Assembly: GCA_000697355.1 (NCBI GenBank)
Contig: JNEN01000789.1
Location: forward strand, 1 to 64,000
Direction: 5' to 3'
Origin: Syncephalastrum monosporum B8922
Lineage: Eukaryota; Mucoromycota; Mucoromycetes; Mucorales; Syncephalastraceae
DNA: 64,000 nucleotides
Part shown: one piece after another, positions 32,671-44,780 of the stretch
Layout of the letters: each line of letters begins with the position of its first letter
Numbering within the stretch: the stretch's first letter is position 1
Program-made: the position numbers and the translations under genes
Notes under the pieces: generated by a model
Database searches by the model: none
Told to the model about the DNA's origin: nothing
What the model saw: only the letters and a program-made list of their open reading frames with translations

Positions 32671-35600
32671 TTAGTTGGTCTGTTGTTCGATCAGATCGCC
32701 GCCGATCCTTGCAATCTCGGCCGCTATGGCATCAAAGTTGGGTACGCACAGGTCGGATGTGCCCTCCAGCTTGCCCTTGGCATTGATATCCACCGGCCGG
32801 CTGTTGAACTTGTTCGCTACCTTGAACTTGCGTGGCTCGGCCTCGAGGGGATTCCACACCACCGCCAGTCGGTCGCCGCCGTATGTGTCGTGGAAAAACA
32901 AGACAGTGTCACCATAGATGCGCTCGAGCTCGTCCACAAATTCGGTAATGGGGTCCAGCTTGGCATAGACCTTGGTATCCAACTGTGATTTGCCCATCAT
33001 CGGGTCGGCTTCTGGCCGCAGGTTCTCATAGTACCGCGTGCAAAGCGACGGCTTGAATTTGAACACTGCGTGATAGTCCTCCAGAGGTGTGGCAAAGATG
33101 CGCTATAAGATATTAAGACGATCAGCATGATGGACACGACACAAAGGATGACCTGTGGCGCTTTACCTTGAGGGCTTTTTCTGAGCCCTGGGTGATGGCT
33201 TCGCTGAGCACGCCGAGGGCGGCCTGAGCGAGCATCTGCAATCGACCGGCGACGGGCTTGGATGGCTTGTGCCGCGTCCACCGCAGACCCTCGAGATCGT
33301 CCGGGGTCGCGACACACAGCGCGCCAAGTGTCATTTGTGGGTTGCGTCCGCGCAGGTCTGTGAAATGCTTGAAAGCCGCATCGCGGTCGCTTGTCGAGAT
33401 CTCGCTCTGGAGATCCACCACGAGCGGTGTCTTGCGCCAGTCCCAGGTCGCGAGGAGATGCAAAAAGCGGACGAAGCCGGCGAACGTGCTGGTCGGGGTC
33501 GACCATGGGTAGGGTTCCTTGAAGATGTGCGCGCACAGCAGCTCACAGAGCTCTTCCGAAACATGACGTGTCAGTAAGTGCGCGCCGAGCCATCGCTTGG
33601 CGAGTCGGATGGTAGACGAAAGCGCAGGGTACTTTGCACAGGCGGCCTGGATGGCGTAGGCGTGTGTACGACGGTAGCGGAACTGATGCAGGTGACGATC
33701 CAGCGCGAGCTGTGCGAGGGTTTTCTTCTTTTCGTCCGTCTCCTTTTGGCGCGTTGACAGGTTCTTAAGAAGGTCAGCTTCTTGTGCGAGGTAGATGTGA
33801 CACCGGAAGATGTAGCCCTGGAAATAGACGTCGAGGTAGCCCCGATCCGCCAGGGGGTTGGTCTCCAATGCGTCCTCTACGACGACATGTGTGTGGGATG
33901 CACCCGCATTCTGGAGTTGCTCCGCCATCTTGCAGTAAAACGCATATTTCACCTTGTGCAGCTCGGCCGGGTCATCAGGCCAGCGTGCCGAGTTTTCGAG
34001 CTGGACAAGAACATCCAGTGCTTCCACATAGCGGAGCGAGGTCGGGTAGCGCGCAGCCTTGTTGAAGTCAATGGGATGGGGCAGGTGCACGGACGTGTAG
34101 CGCAGCGCAGGCGACACCGGATACAGATTGGAAATCAGGATGGGCAGAGCGTCGTCGACCGACCGCAGCCGCTTGGCGAACTCTTGATAGACGCCCATCA
34201 CGGGCTGGAAACCGGTGACCTCGAGCTCGCGGTTGTAAAAGTGGTCGGGTACCGTGTCGGCGAGATGCGTGTAGGGATACAGCTGGCCGGCCCAATAGTG
34301 GATCTTTTTGCGTGAGACATTGAAATGACGCTGCACAAGATGTTGGATGATCTGCTGCACAATCAGACTGCGCTGCTCGTAGCCGCGCGTCTCCCACACC
34401 ACACTCTCGAGAATACTGCCGTCCTTGAAACGACGCAGCTCGGCCTTGTCGCCCCAAAAGGCGCGGAACGCGTCCGCCTCCTCTTTTTCTTGGGCAGTAG
34501 GCCCTTGGTCGACCAGACGCGCATACGTTTCTGCATTCAGGATGATGCCAACGTTAAGGGTGGTTTCTGGGATGGAGGCGGTGCCGCCGAGCGGCCAAGT
34601 AAGGTCGTTGGAGTATTGAACGGCGACGAGGTAGGCGCGGTCCGTCAAACCGCGGGTGAGGATCGCGCCAAGTTGCTTCGCAAAGAATTCGGCGTAAATG
34701 GGGTATTCGGCCGCGTTGGCAGCATCATAGGTCTTGAGAGGTTCCTCCGGCACGCGCACACTAAGCGCAGAGGTGAGTAAAGCAATAAAAATAGAAAGGT
34801 TTCTTCCTAGCGGGCCTTACCTCAGCAAGTGGTCATATTTGAGCTTATTGTCACCCACATTCTTCAAGAACATGCAGTCAAACTGGTCGGCTGGGTCGTT
34901 CAGCATGTCCATCGCCCGCTTGGCTTCATACTGGACCTGCTTCCATCCGGACAAGGTCAGCTGGGACGCCAGGTTGACCGTACCCGTCGGGTCGACGATG
35001 ACGACCTCATAGTGATCGACAAAATGCTTTTCGGTAAACTCGGCGTGGTCGGACTGACCGATAAAGATGGGGTTCTGTGTGATATCGTGGGTTGCGAGGT
35101 AGTCGAACGTACCGCGGATAAGCTGGTACGAGCTGTGGCCGGCCGAGAGCTTCTTACCACCAGCGGGCATACCGCCCTGGAGCAAGTAGCCCATGATGAC
35201 AGAGAACAGGAAAGGCGTAAAACCAGTGGTCTGAGCGAGTCTGCGCTGGTAGAGCCAGACCTTGCTGAGCAAAACGGCGTCCGTAAAAGCGGCGCAATGT
35301 TTGCTGTGCTGGTAGAGGAAGGCGAGGCTGAATGAAAATGTGGTGTCCTGCAAAAGCGAGGCGTTGTACTGGGGCGTCGGTCGCTCGGTCGTTTCGTCGT
35401 CGTTGGCTGTGCGAACATTGTTGCGTCCGGGCGCGAGTCGGTAGTAGGGGAATGTGTCAGAGGCGATGCATGGTAAAATGCGAATGACGCATTTGGATTT
35501 GTGAAAGTCCAAGGGCGAGCGGTCTATGCCACCAAAGAGTAATCAATATCTCTCTTCCGCCGCACTGCAAGCGCTTTATATCCCTCTCTCTCTCTCTTTT

Positions 35601-36570
35601 CTTACCTTTCGGGGGTTTGACAAGCAGAATGGGCCGGTGCGCGTCGCCGTCGAGGAGCGAGTATTCCAGCTCAAAGCCCTTCTTCGTGTCGCGGATGGCC
35701 TGGGCGAGTACAGCAAGGTAGCAGGCGCGTTTGTAGAAATAGCGGTGGTTAACCGTGTCCTTTTCTTGGAACACCGTATTGGGCATCTCAACAGACAGAT
35801 CCACGTTAAAGCCGGCCTTGGTCTTGGCTACGGCTTTGAGCGCATAGCTGCCCACGACGCTCACCGACGCAGGCTTCTCGAAGCAGAACTTGTATTTGGC
35901 ATCGCTCGGCGGTGCGGTCTGCGTCAAGGGGACCGCCACGTCCTTTTTCGCCATGGCCTCCATAAACTCGGTCAACAGCATGTCTTGACCTTGCGGGATA
36001 CCTTCCATCGTCTGTTTCAGGTGCTCCAGTGCCCTTTTGAGCGACTTGTGCTTATCATAAGGAACGCTCACTTCTTGGAGCAGCTCATCAATCTAACGCA
36101 TGCGGTCAGTCTCGACATCAAGATGGAAAGTGAGACAACAATCTACCTGCAGCTTGAAAATGTTGGACTTGAACAGATCGTAGGTCTCCTTGAGACCCTC
36201 GAGCTCGCCACCCGCAGCGTCAGTGACGTTGGAAGCACTGAGCTTCTTCACCTGCTCCGGATCGCTTTCCATGTCCTCATCGCTCTGCGATTCCCAATCG
36301 CCCTCTTCATCGTCGTCGTCGTCATCACCACCAAAATCATATTTTCCCGTCTGTGCTGCCTCCATCAGATCCTCAGCGTCGTCACCGATGCCGCCCCATT
36401 CTTCGTCGTCGTCTGTTGGTTTGACAGGTTGCGCTTTGGCGGGTTTTGTTGCCGAACGAGCCACCTAAAACAAAGGTCAGTACAAGGGGGAAAAGGGCAT
36501 AGAGTGGGCACACTACCTTTTTAGCGGGGGCCGTCGCGTGGGTTGCCTTTCGCTTGGTCGCACCGGCCAT
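32671..36570 (-). CDS. UTP22: Utp22 / NOL6 (Nrap) pre-ribosomal protein
   Basis: Exons are complement 36517-36570, 36147-36464, 35606-36092, 34821-35523, 33167-34760 and 32671-33102, giving 1195 aa, near yeast Utp22 (1237) and human NOL6 (1146). It is a UTP-C component of the 90S/SSU processome and works with Rrp7 in 18S rRNA processing. A basic start and an acidic segment (GGDDDDDDEEGDWESQSDEDMES) precede the Nrap modules. Those are pseudo-nucleotidyltransferase folds: VSVVGSYALKAVAKTK, FHKSKCVIRILP, SDHAEFTEKHFVDHYEVVIVD, FWGDKAELRRFKDGSILESVVWE, AKRWLGAHLLTRHVSEELCELL and the C-terminal VVWNPLEAEPRKFKV. The RRFKDGSI block and the HHxxxEL-like region are Nrap hallmarks. The acidic tract is unusually near the N-terminus but occurs in fungal relatives. 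Confidence 0.93.
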
Positions 36571-37585
36571 GACAATCGTTGACTGTATAAAAAAGTTCAA
36601 GCGAGAACGCAAATGCGTGTGTGTGCCTGTATGCTTAATTTGTCAAAAGCGTGACGAGCATTCCTATTCATTGCAGGATTATGAGGCTTAGAGTGCGCAC
36701 GGACCTCAAACCAAGAGGATTGAACAATTTCCCAATTAGGCACTTCTTTGATCAAAGAGCGCTTGCATTTTTGCTATGCTGATGGGGTTCGATTTTTTTT
36801 AATGTTGCTGCCACTGCCCTCGAAGGGGTTGATAGCAAAAGATTGAGCAAGCTGAGCCAGTTTGGCGGTCACAAATATGTCGTCCACCAGATAGGTAACT
36901 GAGAAGCGCTTAGAGCACTACAATCTGGAATGGCTTTGAATGTACACATATTTATTCTTGATTAGAGCTGCAATGGAGCCACTACCTCCCTGCCTACCGC
37001 TTTCAGATATACATTATTATTTTCTAGCAAGGTCGTCCAATGTTATTGATCCGTCACGAAAACCTCACAGCCATTTATACGGGGAAATTCTAGCATCTGT
37101 AGCCCTCGAAAATGCCACTTTTCCTATGACTAGGCAGTGTGCAAAAATCTTATTTATTACGTCCCAGTGGCAAGAAGCAAAAAGATGAACGCTGGGGTCT
37201 ACTTGTGATCGTTCCCAACGACGCGTACAACATCTCAGGACATGTAGAATGTACGACTGGAGGTTTCAATATGCGCCAGTCAGTGTTTTTCGCTTACCGA
37301 CGGTGTGAAACAGTGTGGCAGCGCGATCTCGACGTCAAGGAAACATTCGCCATATCGCGTATGAAAATTAACGACAGCAGCAGCAGCAGCAGTAACATTG
37401 CACGCACGAATACAACCAAATGCTCTAAGGTTTCCAGTATGTTGAGGGCATTTTTTTAATCAAAGTAAAAGGAGAAGGTGCCTGATTAGGAAGTTGTTCG
37501 GCTCCCTGGGATGGGAGTAAACATGATATCTGGCAGACATGCGCTGCTTTGTTTTGAGAACAATTTCGAAAAAGAAAAAAAAACT
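36571..37585. other. Intergenic, no gene seen
   Basis: One kilobase between UTP22 and SQR, both minus strand. Open frames up to 106 codons (37139-37459, with an AGC/CAG serine run) show no domain. Confidence 0.5.
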
Positions 37586-39207
37586 CTAGTTAGTGGAGCG
37601 GAAGGGGGAGAGAGCACCACGGATCTTGGAGGGGCCGGTCCAGATACCCTGGAGAAGACCGTTCCAGTAGAGCGCGGGGATGACCTCCTTGTTCAAGGTC
37701 TGAGCGGCGGAGCTGATGGTGCGCTGGTCGACAGGGAACGTCTCGAGAGGCTGGCCGGTGTACCCGGAGAACTCAGCAAGGATGAGCTGCTCACGACCGA
37801 CGATGAGCGGGCAGGAGGTGTAGCCGTCGTATTCCGCTTGCTCGACCGACTTGCCCTCGAGGTCGGCAATGAGGTTGTGCTTGAGCACGCCGGACTCGCC
37901 CGTGATGGCAGCCGCGGTCTTGGAGGTGGGCAGGGACGAGCAGTCACCGAGCGCGTAGACGTTCTTGTACTTGTTGTGGCGCAAGGTCTGCTTGTTGACG
38001 TCGACGAAGCCGGCGGCATCGGCGAGCTTGGACTCCTTGATAAAGGTAGGCGGGCCCTGTGGGGGCGCAACGTGCAAGAAGTCATAGTCGTAGGTCTTGA
38101 CTTCCTTGTTGGCATTGTTGCGGAAGGTGGCCTTGCGGTCGGCCGCATTGATCTCGGTCAGCTCTGTCTGGAAGTTGACCTGGATGCCGCGCTCATCGGC
38201 AAGGCTCTGTAGGACGCGGCCATAGTGGTCCACACCAAAGATCTTGCCCAAGCTCGTGTTGTAGATCACGTTGGTCTTATCGCGGACACCGTTGGCGCGG
38301 AAGGCCTCTTCGGCCAAGAAGACAATCTTGGTGGGTGCACCGGGACACTAAATGATAGGAATGAAACAAAGGAAGAAAATGAGCTGTCAGAAGACAATGG
38401 GTTTAGAGAATAGAAGGTACCTTGAGAGGCGTGTTGGGGAAGGTGAAGAGGGCATTGCCGCCCTTGAACTCCTGGATGAACTTCCACGTCTTCTGAACGC
38501 TGTCGGGCGAGTAGTTGGAGGTGACGCCGTCCTTACCCAGAGCCTCGGGGAGACCCTTGATCTGGTCCCAGTTGATTTGGATACCGGCAGCAACGACGAG
38601 GTAGTCGTAGCCGATGGTCTTGCCATTGTTGAGCGAGACCTGGTTGTTGTCAGGGTCGAGCTTGGTCACGCGCTGCTGGATCCAATCCGCGTTGGCTGGA
38701 ATCAAATCCTCCATGGGGCGCTTGGACTCGTCGAAGCTCTTGAGACCACCACCGACATAGGTCCACAGAGGTTGGTACTAAGAGTAGTCATGGCAATGAG
38801 TATAGGATACGTATGTAATGGACTCGCTTGTCTGTCTGTCTGTCTGTCTGACTGACTGACTGACTGACTGCTTACATAATGGGTCGAAGCCGGGTCGATT
38901 ACGGCCACTTGGTCCTTGCCGAGCATGCGCGACAAGGTAGACGAGACTGGAGGGAGCCATGAAAAGGTGCATAGATTGAGATTAGATTAGTTTAGAATAG
39001 GCATGAGCACATGACCCGATGGACGCGTGCTCGTCTCCTCCTCGTTTCGTTCTTATAAGACATACCGGACAGACCACCCGGACCAGCACCGACGACGACG
39101 ACCTTGTACTTTTTATCGGCGACAGCAGCCTTCGCTTCGGACGAGGCAGTGGCAAACGAGCGCTTGGCGATCGCTGAGAATCGCAAACGGGAAGCAGTGG
39201 AGAGCAT
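37586..39207 (-). CDS. SQR: Sulfide:quinone oxidoreductase, mitochondrial
   Basis: Exons are complement 39066-39207, 38876-38946, 38421-38777 and 37586-38347, giving 443 aa. SQR oxidises H2S on the inner mitochondrial membrane, passing electrons to ubiquinone and sulfur to an acceptor. The N-terminus is an Arg/Ser-rich presequence (MLSTASRLRFSAIAKRSF). The FAD-binding GxGxxG reads VVVVGAGPGGLSG (~38-50). YQPLWTYVGGGLK is the SQR-specific block. The redox cysteines are C191 (CPGAPTKIVFLAEE) and C369 (YTSCPL), both present. The NAD-binding-like second Rossmann region and the GDCSSLPTSKTAAA flavin motif follow. These features separate it from NDH-2 NADH dehydrogenases, which share the fold but lack both cysteines. 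Intron 2 holds a tetranucleotide microsatellite. Confidence 0.93.
38829..38870. repeat. Tetranucleotide microsatellite, TGTC switching to TGAC
   Basis: About five TGTC-type units run directly into about five TGAC-type units, inside SQR intron 2 and just downstream of its donor site. Confidence 0.9.
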
Positions 39208-40055
39208 GACGGACGTGTTAGAAAAGAGAAAACACACAGCGTTTCATTTTTTGGCCTGGCACGACGAGGGTGGAAAGCGGAAAGTCTCTGAAATTGAGAT
39301 GCCGACATTATCTTTTACTGATTTTACTGGTGCGGTCGTTCCCTGGATTGCGTATGGCGTGCGTAAAGCGAAAATGTGTCAATTTTCACTCGCCCGGCCC
39401 TGTCTTCTCCTATATGGGGCCGTTCCTTGGATATGAAAATGAGATGGGATACAGATCAAATAAGGAATCTCTTTTTTTTTTCGTCTTTCCTTGACTCCTT
39501 ATGTGTGACACGACATCATAAAATGTATGATTTGGGGCCACTCGCTATTGATGCTGCTGCCATGCTCCCAGTTCTTATCTATATCGACCTAATTCGCCTC
39601 TTCTTTCTTCCTTTCTTTTCTTCCTTCGTGTTTCCCCTTCGTACTTTTGTTTGCTGTTCTTGTACGCGGTGCTTTTGCTCGCTTTATCTCATCCGCACGT
39701 CGGGGCTTCGCTTTCAGTCTTTTACTTTTGAAGCTGCAAAAGATACACCACATGACTAGGTCATGTGACGGAAAAACCATAGACCATGTGATGTGTTTTG
39801 AGCTTCGCTGTCTCTCTCTTTTTTATTTTTTCTGTGTGTTGCCCGCGAACCACGACTGAACCCGTGGCTTCTTTCTTTTGATAGCTTTTCTTTGGCTTTC
39901 TTTCCGGCTTAGGAAACACGCGCGCGCATTTGTAAGGGAAAAAAAGAAGTAGACAGGGAGCAGGAGGCAAGCTGAATTCTTTATCTCGACAGACAGGCGA
40001 GTAATATATCCCTTGACATTGGTGTGTGTGTGTGTGTGCGACGTTATGCAGTAGA
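39208..40055. other. Divergent intergenic region
   Basis: Head-to-head promoter region of SQR (minus) and the SNF2 gene (plus). A (TG)n run at about 40021-40038 lies just before the SNF2 start. No gene is seen. Confidence 0.55.
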
Positions 40056-43000
40056 ATGACTCAACCGAACCAGCAACGACGCTTCACATCTTTGAACTCC
40101 CCTCCTTCCTCTGCTTCGTCCTCCTCGTCGTCCAAGCGGACCTATCCTTCCCAAGCAATGTACTCCAACGTGGATTGCATTCCCACCGCCATGACCTCGT
40201 CGTCGACGCCTATGCCCAACCTGAATCTCATTGTGCTCTCGGACAGTGGCGATATGAGCAGCGAAGACGAGGCCAGTCCGGTCGACTTAGACTCCCCTTC
40301 CAAAACACCTGATTCTCCCAAGCGACGCCGGGTCAGCCAGGAATTCAACAGGGATCGCTCGCCACGATCCACCCCGGCTTCAATCCCTGAAGATTCAGAG
40401 CACCAGGTATGGGCAAGAATGAGTAAAAAAAAAAGAGTCTGTTTTTCTCCCCTGACAGGTGTTTAACCCAAAGGCAGCAGAATTTAAATTCATATCAACG
40501 CAACACTTCATCCTCGTCCTCCCGTCGACACCACTCTCAATCGTCGTCGTCGTCGTCTATGCGTCTGCAGCACCCGCCTCCATTTATCACGCCCTTGTCC
40601 GTCCAGCCCGCGTACGCAAACCAACTCGACTATCTGCGATACCAGCATCAGCAGCACCAACAGCACCACCTTGTCGAACCTACCCTGACCTCGCCTCAAG
40701 GCATGCAATCGTTTGGAAATGAGAACGATGATGATATCATGATAGACGAATACCGATCAACAAAGAACGTCTGTCTCGGCATGATCACCTCTGAAATCGT
40801 TTCCGTCAGGCCATTGAACCTGGTCCGAGACGAGCAGTACGAACCTGTCACCGTCAAGGCGGACGGGAGACAGAAAGATGGCAATTACTGTAAGTGCAGA
40901 GTACTGTGCTCAACTCTAGGCATACACCCGTTCTCATACAGACCATAGCCTTCTCCATTTTTTCGCGTACCAAACCGCCCAAATTTGTAAGTCTTCCACA
41001 TTGTCTGATCTGTTATCCAACACAAACTCTCTCTCTCTTTCTTAGTACGGTTGGGTCATGTACGAAGCCACACGTGCGCTGGGCCCCGTCGCAGACCGCG
41101 GCATGGCCTGGTGGGACGCCCTCATCCCACGCGGCAAAGCCACACCGTCTCGCACGCCTCTCCTTCTCATCATGTACTGTCTGCCCGTCCACAAAGAGGG
41201 TATCGGCAGGCTCTTCCGCATGTACCATCAAATCTTCCAGGCACCGCCCTTGTACAACCCTGCCTGTCGCTATGATAACCCCCATGTTACCATTGACTCA
41301 TCCGGCTCCTCTTTTGGGAGCGGCTATCGCTCATCCCCCCAGAGAGGCCGGGCGCGTTTTGTCGCGTCCCCTGGAAGTTTGCCCATGGCTGAACCACCGG
41401 ATGCGGAACAGGCCCGGCGTGATATCACCTTGTTGCTCGACAGTATCCCGCAGGATGTCAAGCTGCTGAAGAAGAAGCGGAAAGATACCGCCAACGGTGA
41501 AACAGACCGGTCCGCCATCGTGGTCGAGGACAGCGACGAGGAGCAAGACGACTCCAGGTTGGAGATCGAGGGCATGAATGTCAACTTGCTTCCCCATCAA
41601 GAGACCGGCATTTTGTGGATGGCCGATCGTGAAGAGAATAAGACGAGCAATGGCGGTATTCTGGCCGATGTAAGTGGATAAATTGCTACAAGTCTCGGCT
41701 GTGCTAACACGTCTCAATTAGGATGTAAGACATATAAACAGAAAGATAGATACCCTGATGTATGGTACTGAACCAAAGCAATAGATGGGCCTTGGCAAGA
41801 CAATTCAGACGATCGGTCTCGTCCTGACTACACTCAATCAGGCACGAGAGAAACCAGGAGGCGAACCGCAGCGGACGCTCATCGTCTGTCCCTTGGCTTT
41901 GATACAGCAATGGGCTCAAGAGTTCAGCGACAAGACGGCAGATGGCCGGCTCAAGGTGCTCGTCCATCATGGCCAGACACGTACCCGAGGTAGCTGATCT
42001 AAATCCATCCAAGACAACCGTCAACTCACATCTTCCTGTAGATATTGAGAAACTGAAGTCGTATGACGTCGTCATCACAACATACCACATACTATCGAGC
42101 GATTTCCCGAAAGGGACCGCTATAAGCGGTGTACCACGAGCCAGCAAATATGACATTAAGCCGGACTTGACTCAGACTTCGAGCGCAAGTGGCGCAAGTG
42201 GCGCAAGTGGCGCGAGTAGCCCCAGCAGCCGGATGACCTCACCCGGTTTGAGCGAGGATGAGAGCTCCCGCATCGATGAGGGCTATGGCCCGCTTTTCCA
42301 TATTGATTGGTACCGTGTGGTATTGGGTAAGAGTGATATGAAATGGTTCTTTTTAAATGCACCCATCTGACTCTTCAATAGACGAAGCACAGCAGATTAA
42401 AAATAGGGCTACACGCTCCGCCAAAGCAGCTTACACATTGAGAAGCCAAAAGCGATGGTGCGTAACCGGCACGCCGCTGCAAAACTCGGCCGATGAACTC
42501 TACAGTCTGATTCGCTTCTTGCGCGTTCAGCCCCTCAGCGACTACCCGACATTTCGGCGCAGCATCTCCAAACCTTTAAACGACGGCGAGACCCAGATCG
42601 CACTGGACCGTCTCCGGGCCGTTCTGATGGCGGTCATGCTGCGTCGTACCAAGCAACTCTTCCACGATGCGCAGGATACCCCCGTACAGGACACAAAACC
42701 AGACGATGCAACCAAGTCAGACACGCCCCAGCTTTCCAAACAACTGTCACTCAATCTGCCACCTCGCTACAAGACAGATATTCTCTTGACGTTCACATCT
42801 GAAGAACGATTTCTGTACGACATGATTTCAAGCAGGACGCGTGCTGTCGTTCAAAAGCTAGTGCAGGGTGGCAAGAACAGAGAGAGCAGTTATGTCAATA
42901 TGCTGTGCATGATTCTGCGTCTTCGCCAGGCATGCAACCATCCCCAGCTCGTGCTAAAAGCCCTGGTGAAAGACGACGGCGGCGGTATCATTAACTCTGC

Positions 43001-44075
43001 CGACAATGGCGAGACGTCATCGCCACGTGAGCCCAATGAAGCGACGGCGGCACGAGACATGATGGCCAATGTGGCCCGAGGCCTGGGCTGGTCCGGTGCG
43101 TCTCAGGTGCCATCCACTCGGCAAACGTGCCAACTGTGTGGGCGGTAAGGCACAAAGAAATATGCCCCTTCACCTCAGTAGAATGTTCGAATGACACTAT
43201 TTTTTTTTATATTTTTTACAATTTAGGTCGATCCGACGGGCAAGCACGATTTATGAATCTTTTTGTGATGCCTGTACCCAGCTTTTACAGAAGAGCACGG
43301 AGCCTCAAAAGTTACACACAGGCGCGATCGACGCGACGCTGCCCGAAGGCCACTTCGTGACCTCGACAAAAGTCTCGCAAGTGCTAAAGATTTTGACCGA
43401 AACACGCGCCCGAGCACCCGGAGAAAAAACCATCATTTTCTCGCAATTCACGTCGATGCTCGACCTTCTTGAGGACCCTCTCCGCAAGTGCGGCTTTCAG
43501 TTTGTTCGATGTAAGGTTTTGTGTGACCGATGTCATTTTGTTTCTGAACAGAAAAATGCGTATCTTTCCTTTTTGCGTGTAGATGATGGGTTCATGCCGA
43601 ACAACCAACGCGAAAAGAGCCTTGCGAGGCTCCGTGGAGACCCCGAATGTCGGGTGATGCTCATCTCGCTCAAGTGCGGGTCATTGGGGTAAATATGAAA
43701 ACACACACAAACTCTCTGTCTGCACGTACATGGAACTCATGCGACATCCTCAAGGCTGAACCTGACGGCTGCGAACCGTGTGATCCTCATGGATGTATGG
43801 TGGAATCCTGCAGTAGAAGGTAGGGAAGATGACATAACCTCCCCAAAATATGCTAAATATCTTGTTTGTTAGACCAAGCGATCGATCGGGTCCATCGTAT
43901 AGGCCAGCGCCTTCCGGTCCAGGTCGTGCGCCTTATGATTGCCGACACAATGGAGCAGAAGATTGTTGCTCTACAGAACCAAAAGGCCATGATGGCCCGT
44001 GGCGCGCTCGGCGATGGTACGCTCAAGAACACTAAGCTGACCATAGAAGAAATCAAGTCGCTCTTTGATCTCTAA
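40056..44075 (+). CDS. ULS1/Rad5-like SNF2-family ATPase
   Basis: Twelve exons: 40056-40406, 40478-40889, 40949-40986, 41046-41669, 41722-41724, 41785-41989, 42042-42326, 42382-43144, 43227-43510, 43583-43688, 43755-43819 and 43873-44075, giving 1112 aa. It is a nuclear dsDNA translocase of the Rad5/16-like group; Uls1 relatives strip SUMO-conjugated or trapped proteins from DNA. A Ser-rich disordered N-terminus (~1-170) precedes the motor. Motif I is DDMGLGKTIQT (475-485), motif II DEAQ (640-643, as in Uls1, not DEAH). Motif III reads RWCVTGTPLQN. The C-terminal lobe ends in VWWNPAVEDQAIDRVHRIGQ. Between the lobes only CQLCG (889, 892) and FCDACT (907, 910) remain of the RING of this group, about 18 residues apart, so E3 activity is doubtful. 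Exon 5 is 3 nt long. The acceptor of exon 2 may be three bases later. Confidence 0.87.
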
Positions 44076-44780
44076 GCTGGGCCCCTCTCACTCTCTCTTT
44101 CGTTTCTGTTTTTGTTTCTTGCTCTTTCCATCATTTCTAATCTTACGATGCTAATAAAATCTGAAAGTGCATTGCTCTTCGTCTTTGTTGTCTATGCACA
44201 AACCGAATTCCACGATGCTGGGTTTGGAGCGTCGATCTTGTGGGTGTCTACTCCGGGGACTTCCAAATAAGGCAGCTATTCTACTAATTTGTGAGAATCC
44301 CAGGCGTGTATGTGTGACCATGGTAATGTTTATTCTTATTGACACCAATGTAGAATGAACGAAGGCGGAGAATGACATGCACATGAAAAAGGACATGATT
44401 TTCTTTGGAAGGTTCTGTTGACAATGCTTGTATTGGAATGCTGGTGCACTCAAAGCAGCGAGTGGACAGCAGAGAGTTCCCGCGATTCTCAGTCGAGCCC
44501 AATTAGGCAAAGGTGAGTTAAAGTGCAGTACACGGCCACCAGCACGCGCCGCGGTCAGACGAAGTCTCAGAAACTTCTGCTGGTATTTTCAAGAGCCGCC
44601 TTCTTGTCGAAGTTCTTCTTTGTGTCCTCCGAAAACTGTACAATGGATGACTTGATTTTTATTCGCACTCTATTTCCAGAAAGAGGCATGTCATTCAGAA
44701 TTGTATATAAAGAGGGACCTCTTTATTAATCTCGTTTTTTTTCCTGGGTCGCTTTTTCCTTCTCCATACTATCCTTCATC
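44076..44780. other. Intergenic, PMC1 promoter
   Basis: No gene is seen. TATATAAA at 44704-44711, 70 bp before the Ca2+-ATPase ATG, is a likely TATA box and is followed by a pyrimidine-rich leader. Confidence 0.55.
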
